The notes beneath the pieces are model-generated. The model worked only from the letters and a program-made list of their open reading frames with translations. It ran no database searches and was not told where the DNA came from. From Thalassobius sp. Cn5-15 (GTDB taxonomy: Bacteria > Pseudomonadota > Alphaproteobacteria > Rhodobacterales > Rhodobacteraceae), in NCBI RefSeq assembly GCF_022347685.1, contig NZ_JAKRGF010000005.1, positions 124,001 through 188,000 of the forward strand: DNA of 64,000 nucleotides. Direction: 5' to 3'. Of this stretch, positions 17,966 through 26,246 are shown one piece after another (position 1 is the stretch's first letter; the number at the start of each line of letters is the position of its first letter). The translations under genes were made by a program, and so were the position numbers.

Positions 17966-19120
17966 TCAACTGCGCGCCGCCATGTTTTCGGCAAAGCGTT
18001 CAAACAGGTAGTAGCTGTCCTGCGGACCGGGGCTGGCCTCGGGGTGGTGCTGCACAGAGAAGACAGGCTTGTCTGTCAGGCGGATACCACAGTTCGATCC
18101 GTCAAACAGTGACACATGGCTTTCCTCAACACCTTCGGGCAGGGATTGCGCATCAACCGCAAAGCCGTGGTTCATCGAGGTGATCTCGACCTTGCCAGTT
18201 GCGTGTTCCTTGACCGGGTGGTTAGCGCCGTGGTGGCCGTGACTCATTTTGATGGTTGTGGCCCCCAGCGCCAGTGCCAACATCTGGTGCCCCAAACAGA
18301 TGCCGAAAACGGGCAGGTCTGCAGCCAGAACACCCTTGATCATCGGCACGGCGTAGTTGCCAGTGGCGGCCGGATCGCCCGGGCCGTTCGACAGGAACAC
18401 ACCATCGGGTTTGTGCGATAGCACTTCCTCCGCGGTTGCGGTGGCAGGCAATACTGTCACGTCACAGCCAGCAGATGCCAGGCAGCGCAGGATGTTACGT
18501 TTGGCGCCAAAATCAACGGCGACAACCTTGTGTTTGGGGGCCTCTTGACGCGGGTAGCCATCGGGCCATGCCCAACGCATTTCGTCCCATTTGTAAGATT
18601 GCGCGCAGGTCACATCCTTGGCCAGATCCATGCCCTCCAGACCGGCAAAGTCACGCGCTTGTGCAACCAGCGCTTCTACGTCGAAGTTGCCTTCTGGATC
18701 GTGGGCGAGTGCCACATGCGGTGCGCCTTGCTGACGGATCGCGCGGGTCAGACGGCGGGTGTCGATGCCGCCGATGGCGATGCGGCCACGCTTGGCCATC
18801 CAGTCGTCCAGCACTTCAACGTTGCGCCAGTTGCTGGGATCGGTGGGATCCCATTTCACCACCATTCCCGCTGCAACCGGATCGCCGGTTTCGTCATCTT
18901 CAGGGTTGGTGCCGGTGTTGCCGATATGCGGGAAAGTAAAGGTCACGATCTGGCCCGCATAGGAGGGGTCCGTCATGATTTCCTGATAGCCGGTCATCGC
19001 GGTGTTGAAGCACAGTTCCGCCTGCGTCACACCGGTTGCGCCAAATCCGCGACCGTAGAAAACGGTGCCGTCGGCAAGGGCAAGACATGCGGTGGGGCGG
19101 GTGTCGGGCTCGTGGGCCAT
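17966..19120 (-). CDS. carA: Carbamoyl-phosphate synthase small subunit
   Basis: The 384-residue protein is the glutaminase chain that feeds ammonia to CarB for arginine and pyrimidine synthesis. The N-terminal domain carries GRGFGATGVTQAELCFNTAMTGYQEI in two runs, and the class I glutaminase domain carries the nucleophile in GICLGHQML and the His-Glu pair in QHHPEASPGPQD. The ATG at 19120 is favoured because GGAG lies nine bases upstream; an ATG three codons earlier directly abuts that site. carB is not adjacent. The divergent yqeY gene starts about 210 bases away, an arrangement I recall from related genomes. Confidence 0.95.
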   Translation of the reverse strand: MAHEPDTRPTACLALADGTVFYGRGFGATGVTQAELCFNTAMTGYQEIMTDPSYAGQIVTFTFPHIGNTGTNPEDDETGDPVAAGMVVKWDPTDPSNWRNVEVLDDWMAKRGRIAIGGIDTRRLTRAIRQQGAPHVALAHDPEGNFDVEALVAQARDFAGLEGMDLAKDVTCAQSYKWDEMRWAWPDGYPRQEAPKHKVVAVDFGAKRNILRCLASAGCDVTVLPATATAEEVLSHKPDGVFLSNGPGDPAATGNYAVPMIKGVLAADLPVFGICLGHQMLALALGATTIKMSHGHHGANHPVKEHATGKVEITSMNHGFAVDAQSLPEGVEESHVSLFDGSNCGIRLTDKPVFSVQHHPEASPGPQDSYYLFERFAENMAARS

Positions 19121-19329
19121 GTGTCTCATCTCCGGTGTAGGCAAATTGCGCGGGTAATACGGGGGCACGGGGCGGGGGTCAAGGCTGTTTGGCCCAAGCA
19201 GCGCAGGTTTTGCGTGCGACTTCGCTAAAGCGTGCCATCCGGCGATGGCTGACGCAAGGCGGTGGTTGTCACTGGGGGGACTTCGGGCTAGGGTCGGCGG
19301 CTATCGGAAACCCTTGGGGATGGGACCAA

Positions 19330-19791
19330 ATGGAATTGCGTGACCGCGTCATGGCCGAAATGAAACAGGCTATGAAAGATAAAAACACCACCCGTGTATC
19401 GACCCTGCGTCTGATCAATGCTGCGATCAAGGATCGCGATATCGCCGCCCGTGGCGAAGGCCGCGACGAAGGCGTCAGCGATGCGGATGTGCTGGCAATC
19501 CTTGGCAAAATGGTCAAGCAGCGTCAGGAAAGTGCCCGCCAGTACGAAGAGGCCAGCCGGTTCGATCTGGCAGAGCGGGAGCAGGTTGAGATCACCGTGA
19601 TCGAAGACTTCCTGCCACGCCAGTTGAACGAGGATGAGGTCGCCAATGCGGTGGAAGCAGCGATTGCCGAAGTGGGCGGTAGCTCGATTCGGGATATGGG
19701 AAAAGTGATGGGCGTGCTGAAAGGCCAGTACACCGGCCAGATGGACTTCGGCGCGGTTGGCCCGATGATCAAACAACGTCTAAGCGCCTGA
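19330..19791 (+). CDS. GatB/YqeY domain protein
   Basis: The 153-residue cytoplasmic helical protein starts MELRDRVMAEMKQAMKDKN and has the YqeY texts RVSTLRLINAAIKDRDI, QRQESARQYEEASR, IEDFLPRQL and MGKVMGVLKGQYTGQMDFG. The fold matches the tail domain of GatB, the tRNA-dependent amidotransferase subunit, so a tRNA-linked role is often suspected but unproven. The ATG at 19330 was chosen over an earlier in-frame start at 19189 because the family begins there. A terminator follows at 19814-19838. Confidence 0.9.
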   Translation: MELRDRVMAEMKQAMKDKNTTRVSTLRLINAAIKDRDIAARGEGRDEGVSDADVLAILGKMVKQRQESARQYEEASRFDLAEREQVEITVIEDFLPRQLNEDEVANAVEAAIAEVGGSSIRDMGKVMGVLKGQYTGQMDFGAVGPMIKQRLSA

Positions 19792-19813
19792 TCGTCTGAT
19801 CATCGCCAACAGG

Positions 19814-19838
19814 GAGGGGCCACGCGGCCCCTTTTCTG
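19814..19838 (+). terminator. Intrinsic terminator after yqeY
   Basis: GGGGCC-ACGC-GGCCCC forms a 6-bp GC stem followed by TTTTCTGTG, 25 bases after the stop. Confidence 0.75.
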
Positions 19839-19865
19839 TGTCTGGGGATGTATCTGCTGACGGCA

Positions 19866-20771
19866 TTAGCCGCCCTGTCGCCCGCCGCTGCGCAAGAGTG
19901 CCCATGCAGCCCACAGCAAAAGCAGCGGCAAGACGACCATCCGCAGTGCAAACACCCCGATCACCGTGAGAGAGGCGTTGAGAATTGTGTCCGCCGCGCT
20001 GATGAACACGCTGGCGGCGTCTAGATATTGACGGCTGCGCTGAAACACCTCGCGCACCCCGTCGGCAGCATTATTCCAGGTGCTGCTGATGGCGGAGAAC
20101 CAGCCGTCATCCTCGTCATCTGCGGCCACAGTAGGCGAGAGCCTGTCAGTGTCGTTGCCAAGCAACAGGTTGGCCTGCTGGGCCACGCGGTCGATCTCGC
20201 CCTGCGCCGTGGTGAGCTGTGCTTCTGTGGCCCAAGTGCCGAGTGTGCTGCCAAAGCTAAAGACCAATGGCAGCGCTACGCCGATTATCAGACCAAAGCG
20301 CACTGCCGTGTTCCCAAGGACGCGCAGCTGATCCGGTAACGCAGGGAACAAGCGTAGCATCAGGCCAAGCCCCAGCAGGATCAACCCTAGTGAGGTGACC
20401 GGTCCCAGACCCACCGTTGCCAGCGCTGCCGCAGCTGCCACAAAGAATAGCACATTCGCGACCCGTTCTACGGTGTCATCGACAGGTTCCAGCACCTTAA
20501 GCGGTTGCAGACTGGCTTGGCCAACCGCAGAGGCGCCGACCTCGATCTCTTGCGCGGTAGACAGGGCCGCGTTGATCGCGCGTAACGAGATGTAGACGGC
20601 CACCGTCGCTGTTGCGACCTCTTGTACACGGTGTTCTGCCGAGGTGATCAACGGGTTCGTCGCAGAACGACCGTTCAGACCGGCAAGGCCAAGGGCCAGA
20701 CAGGTCAATGCCACCAGCATAAACAGCATCGGTTTCAGGCGTGAAAATGCAGGTGGTGTCGGTGGCGCCAT
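19866..20771 (-). CDS. Membrane protein, function unknown
   Basis: The 301-residue protein has an N-terminal membrane segment (MLFMLVALTCLALGLAGL), a middle pair of hydrophobic segments (ANVLFFVAAAAALATVGLGPVTSLGLIL and RFGLIIGVALPLVFSFGS), an acidic stretch (VAADDEDDGW) and a C-terminal segment (FALRMVVLPLLLLWAAWALL) ending in a basic tail. Between them are helical, probably periplasmic, stretches. The family is not recognised. It lies downstream of the DUF2244 and ctaD genes on the same strand, with an 80-base gap from the former. It may be transcribed with them; a respiratory role is only a guess. Confidence 0.65.
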   Translation of the reverse strand: MAPPTPPAFSRLKPMLFMLVALTCLALGLAGLNGRSATNPLITSAEHRVQEVATATVAVYISLRAINAALSTAQEIEVGASAVGQASLQPLKVLEPVDDTVERVANVLFFVAAAAALATVGLGPVTSLGLILLGLGLMLRLFPALPDQLRVLGNTAVRFGLIIGVALPLVFSFGSTLGTWATEAQLTTAQGEIDRVAQQANLLLGNDTDRLSPTVAADDEDDGWFSAISSTWNNAADGVREVFQRSRQYLDAASVFISAADTILNASLTVIGVFALRMVVLPLLLLWAAWALLRSGGRQGG

Positions 20772-20851
20772 TGTCCAAATCTCTCCCTCAACTAGCGCGG
20801 GCAGGATCGTCTAAACAGCGCGCGATGTCGCGGAGAAAATGCCGATGCCCC

Positions 20852-21364
20852 TCAGGTGGGTTGAGGCTGTTGAAGAGACGTCAGGTAGTCCTTCAGTTCT
20901 CCAAACAACGCCTTGCGCTCATCCTCGGAGAGGAAGCTGCCGATTTCGACCTGTCGCCCGTTGCCCGAAAGTGTCACATAAAACGGCACCCTGCCGCCGG
21001 AAACATGCATTTCCACCCGCGCCCAGTAACCATTGCAGCGCCATTCCTGTGCGGCGCCTTTGACGGGGCTGTGGGTCAGGCACAGGTCTTCGCCCTCCAG
21101 ACGCAGTTCCTCCAGAATCTCGCCGGATTTGTAGGAGTGTTCCAGCCCCCACCACAGGCCTGCCACCATCAGTAAGACAAATGGCAGTACCCCCCAAAGT
21201 GCCAGTGTGCCCAATACACCGATAAGCGGGATCATACTGAGCCCGAAAGCCATCAGGATTATCAATGCAAATCCGCGTCGCGGCAGCGACCGGTAAGGCC
21301 AAAGTGTTAGCACGGGCTGATCGCTGTCTGGTGTGGCGGGGGTGGGGGACCATTGATGGGGCAT
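20852..21364 (-). CDS. DUF2244 family membrane protein
   Basis: The 170-residue protein has two close transmembrane segments (GFALIILMAFGLSMIPLIGVL and LWGVLPFVLLMVAGLWWGL, about residues 32-75) and a soluble beta-rich C-terminal part (EELRLEGEDLCLTHSP, WARVEMHVSGG, VEIGSFLSEDERKALFGEL). This is the DUF2244 layout. In alphaproteobacteria the gene is often near cytochrome oxidase genes, and here ctaD ends 98 bases upstream on the same strand, with a terminator between. The function is unknown. Confidence 0.8.
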   Translation of the reverse strand: MPHQWSPTPATPDSDQPVLTLWPYRSLPRRGFALIILMAFGLSMIPLIGVLGTLALWGVLPFVLLMVAGLWWGLEHSYKSGEILEELRLEGEDLCLTHSPVKGAAQEWRCNGYWARVEMHVSGGRVPFYVTLSGNGRQVEIGSFLSEDERKALFGELKDYLTSLQQPQPT

Positions 21365-21404
21365 GGATCAGTTCTAGGGCGCTATGAGCATAGGGAAAGA
21401 GGCA

Positions 21405-21438
21405 AAGAAAAGGCCCCGGAGCAGTACTCCGGGGCCTT
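21405..21438 (-). terminator. Intrinsic terminator after ctaD (minus strand)
   Basis: AAGGCCCCGGAG-TACTG-CTCCGGGGCCTT is a perfect 12-bp stem, followed on the minus strand by TTCTTTGCC. It lies about 25 bases after the ctaD stop. Confidence 0.85.
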
Positions 21439-21461
21439 CACAATTCAGGGGCAGGCAGCGC

Positions 21462-23120
21462 TTAGTGCGCGGGCGCCTTGTCCCAGTCTTCTTGTTTTGG
21501 GAGCGTCTCAAAGGTGTGCTCCGGCGGCGGGCAGGGCAGGGTCCACTCCAGCGTGTCTGCGTATTCGTTCCAGTAGTTGTTCTCTTCAACCTTGCGGCCA
21601 CGCAGCAGGGCGTGAACCACGATGCCGAAGAACAGGATGAACGATGCAAACGAGATCAAGGCACCCATGGAGCTGATCTTGTTGAAGTAGGCGAATGCCT
21701 CTGGGTAGTCGATGTAACGACGCGGCATGCCCTGACGACCCAGGAAGTGCTGTGGGAAGAAGGTCACGTTCACACCGATGAAGAACAGCCAGAAGTGAAT
21801 CTTGGCGGCAAATTCATTGTAGTGACGGCCTGTCATTTTGCCGAAGTAGAAGTAGATACCGGCAAAGATGGTGAAGGCAGCACCCATCGACATGGTGTAG
21901 TGGAAGTGCGCCACAACATAGTAGGTGTCGTGATAGGCGCGGTCTACGCCAGCCTGCGACAGCACGATGCCGGTGACACCACCGATGGTGAACAGCACAA
22001 GGAAGCCCAGTCCGAACAGCATAGGCGCTTTGAACTCCAGCGAACCGCCCCACATGGTCGCGATCCACGAGAAGATCTTAACACCAGTTGGAACCGCGAT
22101 GACCATGGTGGCCAGCATGAAGTAGGACTGCTGGGTCAGGGACATGCCAACGGTGTACATGTGGTGCGCCCAAACCACGAAGCCCAGACCACCAATGGCG
22201 ATCAGCGCCCAGACCATCGGCAGGTAGCCGAAGACGGGTTTGCGGGCGAAGGTTGCGAACACGTGCGATACCAGACCAAAGCCGGGCAGGATCACGATGT
22301 ACACTTCGGGGTGACCGAAGAACCACAGAATGTGCTGGTACAGGATCGGGTCGCCGCCGCCAGCGGGGTCAAAGAAGGTGGTGCCGAAGTTACGGTCGGT
22401 CAGCAGCATGGTGATTGCGCCGGCCAGAACTGGCAGGGACAGAAGAATCAGCCACGAGGTGACAAAGATCGACCAAGCAAACAGCGGAACCTTGAACAAG
22501 GTCATGCCGGGGGCACGCATGTTCAGGAAGGTGGTGATCATGTTGATCGCGCCCAGGATCGAGGACGCACCGGAAACGTGCACCGCGAAGATCGCCAGAT
22601 CCATCGACATGCCGCCCTCATTGGTCGACAGCGGCGGGTAAAGAACCCAGCCAACACCGGAACCCAGCTGGCCGTTGCCGCCGGGGCTGAGCATCGACGC
22701 CACACCCAGAGCGGTACCAGCGAAGTACATCCAGTAAGACAGGTTGTTCATACGCGGGAAGGCCATATCCGGCGCGCCGATCTGCAAAGGCATGAAATAG
22801 TTGCCAAAACCGCCGAAGAGGGCAGGAATCACAACAAAGAACATCATCAGTACACCGTGATAGGTGATCAAGACGTTCCACAGGTGGCCGTTGGGGGTGC
22901 AGGGTTCAGCCATGAAGCCTTCGAGGCACATGTATTGAACGCCCGGCTCCATCAGTTCCAGTCGCATGTAAACGGTGAAACAGACCGAAATCAGACCAAC
23001 AATGGCCGAAGTGATCAGGTACAGGATGCCGATATCTTTGTGGTTGGTGGACATGAACCAGCGCGTGAAAAAGCTGCGCTCGTCCTCATGTGCGTGGCCG
23101 TCAATGGCTGCGTCTGCCAT
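21462..23120 (-). CDS. ctaD: Cytochrome c oxidase subunit I (aa3-type)
   Basis: The 552-residue integral membrane protein is the catalytic subunit of the aa3 heme-copper oxidase. It reduces oxygen to water at heme a3-CuB and pumps protons. Visible landmarks are the heme a His in [10 protein letters not shown], the CuB His-Tyr region [10 protein letters not shown], the His pair in WAHHMYTVG, the proton-channel texts, and [10 protein letters not shown] near the C-terminal heme ligands. About twelve transmembrane segments are expected. The other subunit genes (ctaC, ctaE) are not here, as is usual for this order. The gene appears monocistronic, with a strong terminator behind it and an FNR-type box about 106 bases before its start. 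The cytochrome c-550 gene lies upstream. Confidence 0.96.
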   Translation of the reverse strand: MADAAIDGHAHEDERSFFTRWFMSTNHKDIGILYLITSAIVGLISVCFTVYMRLELMEPGVQYMCLEGFMAEPCTPNGHLWNVLITYHGVLMMFFVVIPALFGGFGNYFMPLQIGAPDMAFPRMNNLSYWMYFAGTALGVASMLSPGGNGQLGSGVGWVLYPPLSTNEGGMSMDLAIFAVHVSGASSILGAINMITTFLNMRAPGMTLFKVPLFAWSIFVTSWLILLSLPVLAGAITMLLTDRNFGTTFFDPAGGGDPILYQHILWFFGHPEVYIVILPGFGLVSHVFATFARKPVFGYLPMVWALIAIGGLGFVVWAHHMYTVGMSLTQQSYFMLATMVIAVPTGVKIFSWIATMWGGSLEFKAPMLFGLGFLVLFTIGGVTGIVLSQAGVDRAYHDTYYVVAHFHYTMSMGAAFTIFAGIYFYFGKMTGRHYNEFAAKIHFWLFFIGVNVTFFPQHFLGRQGMPRRYIDYPEAFAYFNKISSMGALISFASFILFFGIVVHALLRGRKVEENNYWNEYADTLEWTLPCPPPEHTFETLPKQEDWDKAPAH

Positions 23121-23225
23121 TCTTACCTCCTCATTAGCGGGTAAAAAACGCAGGAGGGCAGCCTCCCTGCGCCTGTGATTGATACTCGTTTTAGTTTGAC
23201 GTTACGGATCGGGCAATTGGTGAAT

Positions 23226-23239
23226 TTGATTTAGATCAA
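23226..23239. promoter_or_regulatory. FNR-type box upstream of ctaD
   Basis: TTGAT-TTAG-ATCAA is a perfect match to the FNR/FnrL consensus TTGAT-N4-ATCAA. It lies 106 bases before the ctaD start, in AT-rich DNA. FnrL controls oxidase choice in Rhodobacter and Paracoccus; control here is inferred. Confidence 0.7.
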
Positions 23240-23317
23240 ATTAAATTGTCGCACCCTCTTGTTGTGGCGGATTTTGTGCCCAACGACGGCCGCCGCAGAG
23301 TGCGTAAGAGAAGGGGG

Positions 23318-23354
23318 GTGGAAACGGAAACAGGCGTCCAACGGGACGCCTGTT
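23318..23354 (-). terminator. Hairpin terminator after cytochrome c gene (minus strand)
   Basis: AACAGGCGTCC and GGACGCCTGTT pair perfectly over 11 bp with a 4-nt loop, 48 bases after the cytochrome c stop. The minus-strand continuation TCCGTTTCC is only weakly T-rich. Confidence 0.6.
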
Positions 23355-23401
23355 GAATGTGATACGGGTGCCTTGTGGCATGCGCTGGGCGAGCGGCCTG
23401 C

Positions 23402-23866
23402 TTATTCGGTTGCAGGTGCTTCTTCAGCGGCGGCGTCTTCGGTCGCGGCAGGCGCCGGCGCAACAGATGCCAGATAGGCTGCGACGTCTTCGCCGCCTTT
23501 CTTCAGTTTGAAGGTCATTTTGGATTTCGCTTTGGCGTCACCAGTGGCCTCTTTCAGGTAGGCTTTTGGGTCTTTGACATATTCCGTCAGGCTTGCTTCG
23601 TCCCAAATCAGACCTGCTTCACCAGCGGCAACGATGGATTTTCCGTATTTGAAACCTTCGACGCTGCCGGCCTGCTTGCCGATGATGCCATAGAGGTTGG
23701 GACCGGTTTTACCGCCTTTGACGATCACTTCGCCTTCGTCAGATTTCAGGATGTGGCAGGATTTGCACTTGTTAAAGGCTTTCTTGCCTTTGTCCGCATC
23801 GCCTTCTGCGAAAGCGGGGGCGGCCAGTGCGGCCAGTGCTGCGGTTGCGATCAGCAGTTTCTTCAT
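23402..23866 (-). CDS. cycA: Cytochrome c-550 family periplasmic electron carrier
   Basis: The 154-residue protein begins with a signal peptide (MKKLLIATAALAALAAPAFA, cleavage near residue 20). It carries one heme site CKSCH at residues 34-38, and the distal Met ligand is in KSKMTFKL. The texts KGGKTGPNLYG, EGFKYG and YVKDPKAYL follow Paracoccus cytochrome c-550. It ferries electrons from the bc1 complex to the aa3 oxidase in the periplasm. Residues 135-154 form an Ala/Pro/Glu-rich tail. As in Paracoccus denitrificans (recalled), the gene neighbours ctaD. The ATG at 23866 was chosen because the signal peptide starts there. Confidence 0.92.
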   Translation of the reverse strand: MKKLLIATAALAALAAPAFAEGDADKGKKAFNKCKSCHILKSDEGEVIVKGGKTGPNLYGIIGKQAGSVEGFKYGKSIVAAGEAGLIWDEASLTEYVKDPKAYLKEATGDAKAKSKMTFKLKKGGEDVAAYLASVAPAPAATEDAAAEEAPATE

Positions 23867-23963
23867 GTTTGCGTGCCTCGTGTTTGCTTGGGTTCGCGTC
23901 GACGCCACTAAATAATGGTGGTGAAAGAATAACAACCGTCATCGCGACTTTGTGTGCGCAACG

Positions 23964-24002
23964 CATTGTCGCAGGCGAATATATGCCTGCGATCCGACAA
24001 TG
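23964..24002. repeat. Imperfect inverted repeat upstream of cytochrome c gene
   Basis: CATTGTC-GCAGGC pairs with GCCTGC-(GATCC)-GACAATG: two perfect arms of 7 and 6 bp with a 5-base bulge on one side and an 8-base AT loop. It lies in the 331-base gap between the divergent cytochrome c and argC genes. Nothing else is recognised in that gap. It could be a binding site or a structured leader. Confidence 0.4.
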
Positions 24003-24197
24003 ACGGCTGGTTTTGTTAATCGCGTGCGCTGCGTTGACTTTATAGAAACCTCTGTGCGGGCAGGGTGGCGCCAGAGTGCAATGGCCTCTTCTGTTTTTGC
24101 GTGATTTCCTGTAAGGCAGGCGCGGCTGCGCCGATTGCGCGGCTGGTAACTGAACAACACACACGATTAAGACACGATCAACGAAAGGGTTAGATCC

Positions 24198-25106
24198 ATG
24201 ACCACCAAGGTTTTCATCGACGGCGAAGCAGGCACGACGGGGCTACAGATCCGCGACCGCCTGATCCGTCGCGATGACATCGAATTGGTGCAGATCGACC
24301 CGGCTCTGCGCAAGGATGCTGAGGCGCGTAAAGCGGCCTTTGCTGCTGCGGATGTGGCCATCCTGTGCCTGCCCGATCAGGCGGCGATTGAGGCGGTTGA
24401 ACTGTCCAAAGATCTGGACGTGCGCATCATCGACGCTTCTACTGCGCATCGGGTGAACTCTGACTGGGCCTATGGCCTGCCGGAACTGTCCGCGGATCAA
24501 GAGGCGCAGATCCAATCGGCGCGCTATGTGGCCAACTGCGGCTGCTATGCGACCGGTGCTATCATTCTATTGGCTCCGCTGGTCAAGGCAGGCCTGCTGC
24601 CGGCAGATGCCTCTGTTAGCATCAACGCGATTTCCGGTTACACTGGCGGCGGCAAGGGGCTGATTTCTGAATATGAAGAAGGCAGCGCACCTGACGCCTT
24701 TCTCTATGCAACCGGCATGGCGCATAAACATTTGCCAGAGATCATGACCTTCACTGGTTTGACGGCCAAGCCGATTTTCGTGCCCTCGGTTGGCAACTTC
24801 GCCCAAGGCATGGCAGTGTCGATCCCGCTGCATCTGGCGGACCTGCCGGGAGATGTCAGTATGGGTGATCTGCATGCGGCATTGGCTGCGGCCTATGCGG
24901 GGGCGACGCATGTGAAGGTTGCGGATCTTGCCGATCAGGACAGCCGGATTGATCCGACCGCAAACAACGACACCAACGATCTAACCGTGCATGTGCGCGG
25001 GGATGCGGAAGACGGGCGCGTGGTGCTGGTTGCGGTTCTGGATAACCTCGGCAAAGGCGCATCCGGCGCGGCGGTGCAGAACCTTGACCTGATGATCAGC
25101 GCGTAA
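24198..25106 (+). CDS. argC: N-acetyl-gamma-glutamyl-phosphate reductase, type 2
   Basis: The 302-residue enzyme makes N-acetylglutamate semialdehyde in arginine synthesis using NADPH. The N-terminus KVFIDGEAGTTGLQIRDRL is the type 2 Rossmann motif, the catalytic Cys is in ANCGCYATGA, and GYTGGGKGLI marks the substrate loop. At about 300 residues it fits the shorter type 2 group rather than the 340-residue type 1 group. The ATG is preceded by GAAAGGG. A bona fide intrinsic terminator follows at 25132-25161. Confidence 0.95.
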   Translation: MTTKVFIDGEAGTTGLQIRDRLIRRDDIELVQIDPALRKDAEARKAAFAAADVAILCLPDQAAIEAVELSKDLDVRIIDASTAHRVNSDWAYGLPELSADQEAQIQSARYVANCGCYATGAIILLAPLVKAGLLPADASVSINAISGYTGGGKGLISEYEEGSAPDAFLYATGMAHKHLPEIMTFTGLTAKPIFVPSVGNFAQGMAVSIPLHLADLPGDVSMGDLHAALAAAYAGATHVKVADLADQDSRIDPTANNDTNDLTVHVRGDAEDGRVVLVAVLDNLGKGASGAAVQNLDLMISA

Positions 25107-25131
25107 CGCTCAGATCCTTTTCACAGAGCAG

Positions 25132-25161
25132 ACGCCCCGATGGTAGCATCGGGGCGTTTTG
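25132..25161 (+). terminator. Intrinsic terminator after argC
   Basis: ACGCCCCGATG-GTAG-CATCGGGGCGT is a perfect 11-bp stem followed by TTTGCGG, 25 bases after the argC stop. Confidence 0.85.
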
Positions 25162-25181
25162 CGGTTAGGGCGCGCTCTGGG

Positions 25182-26090
25182 TCAGATTGCGTGGCGCGCC
25201 CGAGGCGTGAAGCGGCGCATCATTTTGGCAGGCGCAAACATCACAAGGTTGCCGCATAGCGCCAGCGCCAGACCGGCGGTGTTCATCAGGCCCCAGCTGT
25301 ACCCTTCGACCGCTGTGGAGATTGCTAGCGCCACAATCGGGAACATTACTGTGGCGTAGGCAGCTTTGGCCGATCCGATGCGGGCGACCATGATGAGGTA
25401 GGTTGTGAACCCGATGACGGACCCGATCACCGATAGATACGCCAAAGCGCCCAGATAGACCGGATCGTTCGGCAGGGTAATGGTTGTGCCGCTGAGGCCG
25501 ATAAGCGCCAGCAGGATTAATGCGCCATAACACATCCCCCAGGCATTGGCGGTCACCGGACTGATCCCATGCGCCGAGTTGCGTCGCGACACCATGTTGC
25601 CCAGCGAAAAACACACGGTCCCGACGCCGGCAAACACCATCCCGATCCACGCATCCGTCCCAACCCGCGCATCCGCAATGTCACCAGCAAAGATCAGCGC
25701 CAACCCGCCCAAACCAAGCCCCGCCGCCATCAACGTCTGCCCGTTGATCCGGTCGCCAAAGAACAGCCGTGCGTTCAACGCGTTAAACACCGTCGCCAGA
25801 GAGAAGATGAGAGAGACAACGCCAGACGGCAAATACCCCGCCGCGATGTAAAAACAGATGAAGTTGACGCTGAACAGGCACATCGCCTGCGCCCAGATCC
25901 AGCGCTGTTGGCGCCACGCAGGCCATTCCAGCCGCCGCATCAGCGCTAGCGTCAGCACAAACACCACCCCCGCAAGGGCAAAGCGGTAAAACACCGATAC
26001 CAACACCGGCACATCGCCCAACTGTAGCGCGATGGCGATCCATGTGGTGCCCCAGATCAGGACAGTGGTGATAAAGAGAAACATCGTCAT
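25182..26090 (-). CDS. DMT superfamily transporter, EamA family
   Basis: The 302-residue membrane protein has two EamA repeats, starting MFLFITTVLIWGTTWIAIA and DAWIGMVFAGVGTVCFSLGNM, with about ten hydrophobic segments. The ATG at 26090 is preceded by GGAGG at a spacing of eight, while the upstream in-frame start at 26150 adds a hydrophilic tail not expected in the family. The ribosome binding site lies inside a small hairpin listed separately. An AraC regulator is divergent, 156 bases away, and is the likely controller. The substrate is unknown. It is less like the two EamA proteins at 8-10.6 kb than they are to each other. Confidence 0.87.
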   Translation of the reverse strand: MTMFLFITTVLIWGTTWIAIALQLGDVPVLVSVFYRFALAGVVFVLTLALMRRLEWPAWRQQRWIWAQAMCLFSVNFICFYIAAGYLPSGVVSLIFSLATVFNALNARLFFGDRINGQTLMAAGLGLGGLALIFAGDIADARVGTDAWIGMVFAGVGTVCFSLGNMVSRRNSAHGISPVTANAWGMCYGALILLALIGLSGTTITLPNDPVYLGALAYLSVIGSVIGFTTYLIMVARIGSAKAAYATVMFPIVALAISTAVEGYSWGLMNTAGLALALCGNLVMFAPAKMMRRFTPRARHAI

Positions 26091-26096
26091 TCTTCG

Positions 26097-26114
26097 GCCT
26101 CCGATTACGGAGGC
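26097..26114 (-). promoter_or_regulatory. Small hairpin containing the EamA ribosome binding site
   Basis: On the minus strand GCCTCCG-TAAT-CGGAGGC forms a 7-bp stem with a 4-nt loop. The GGAGG in the 3' arm is the ribosome binding site of the EamA gene starting at 26090. Confidence 0.5.
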
Positions 26115-26246
26115 GGGGTAGCGTCTGCTGTGGTCTGCTGTATTGCACAATCTTGCGGTAATCGCGCGGACGGCGTGATTTGATCATTTCATCGCGGCCA
26201 TTGCGGGCTTAGAACGGAACAACCTGATAACGAGAAGTCTTCACTG

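Noticed and set aside
21384-23144. A 586-codon plus-strand open frame opposite ctaD.
   Set aside because: It is antisense to an unmistakable oxidase gene, has His/Gln/Gly-rich text without domain structure, and follows from codon bias in GC-rich DNA.
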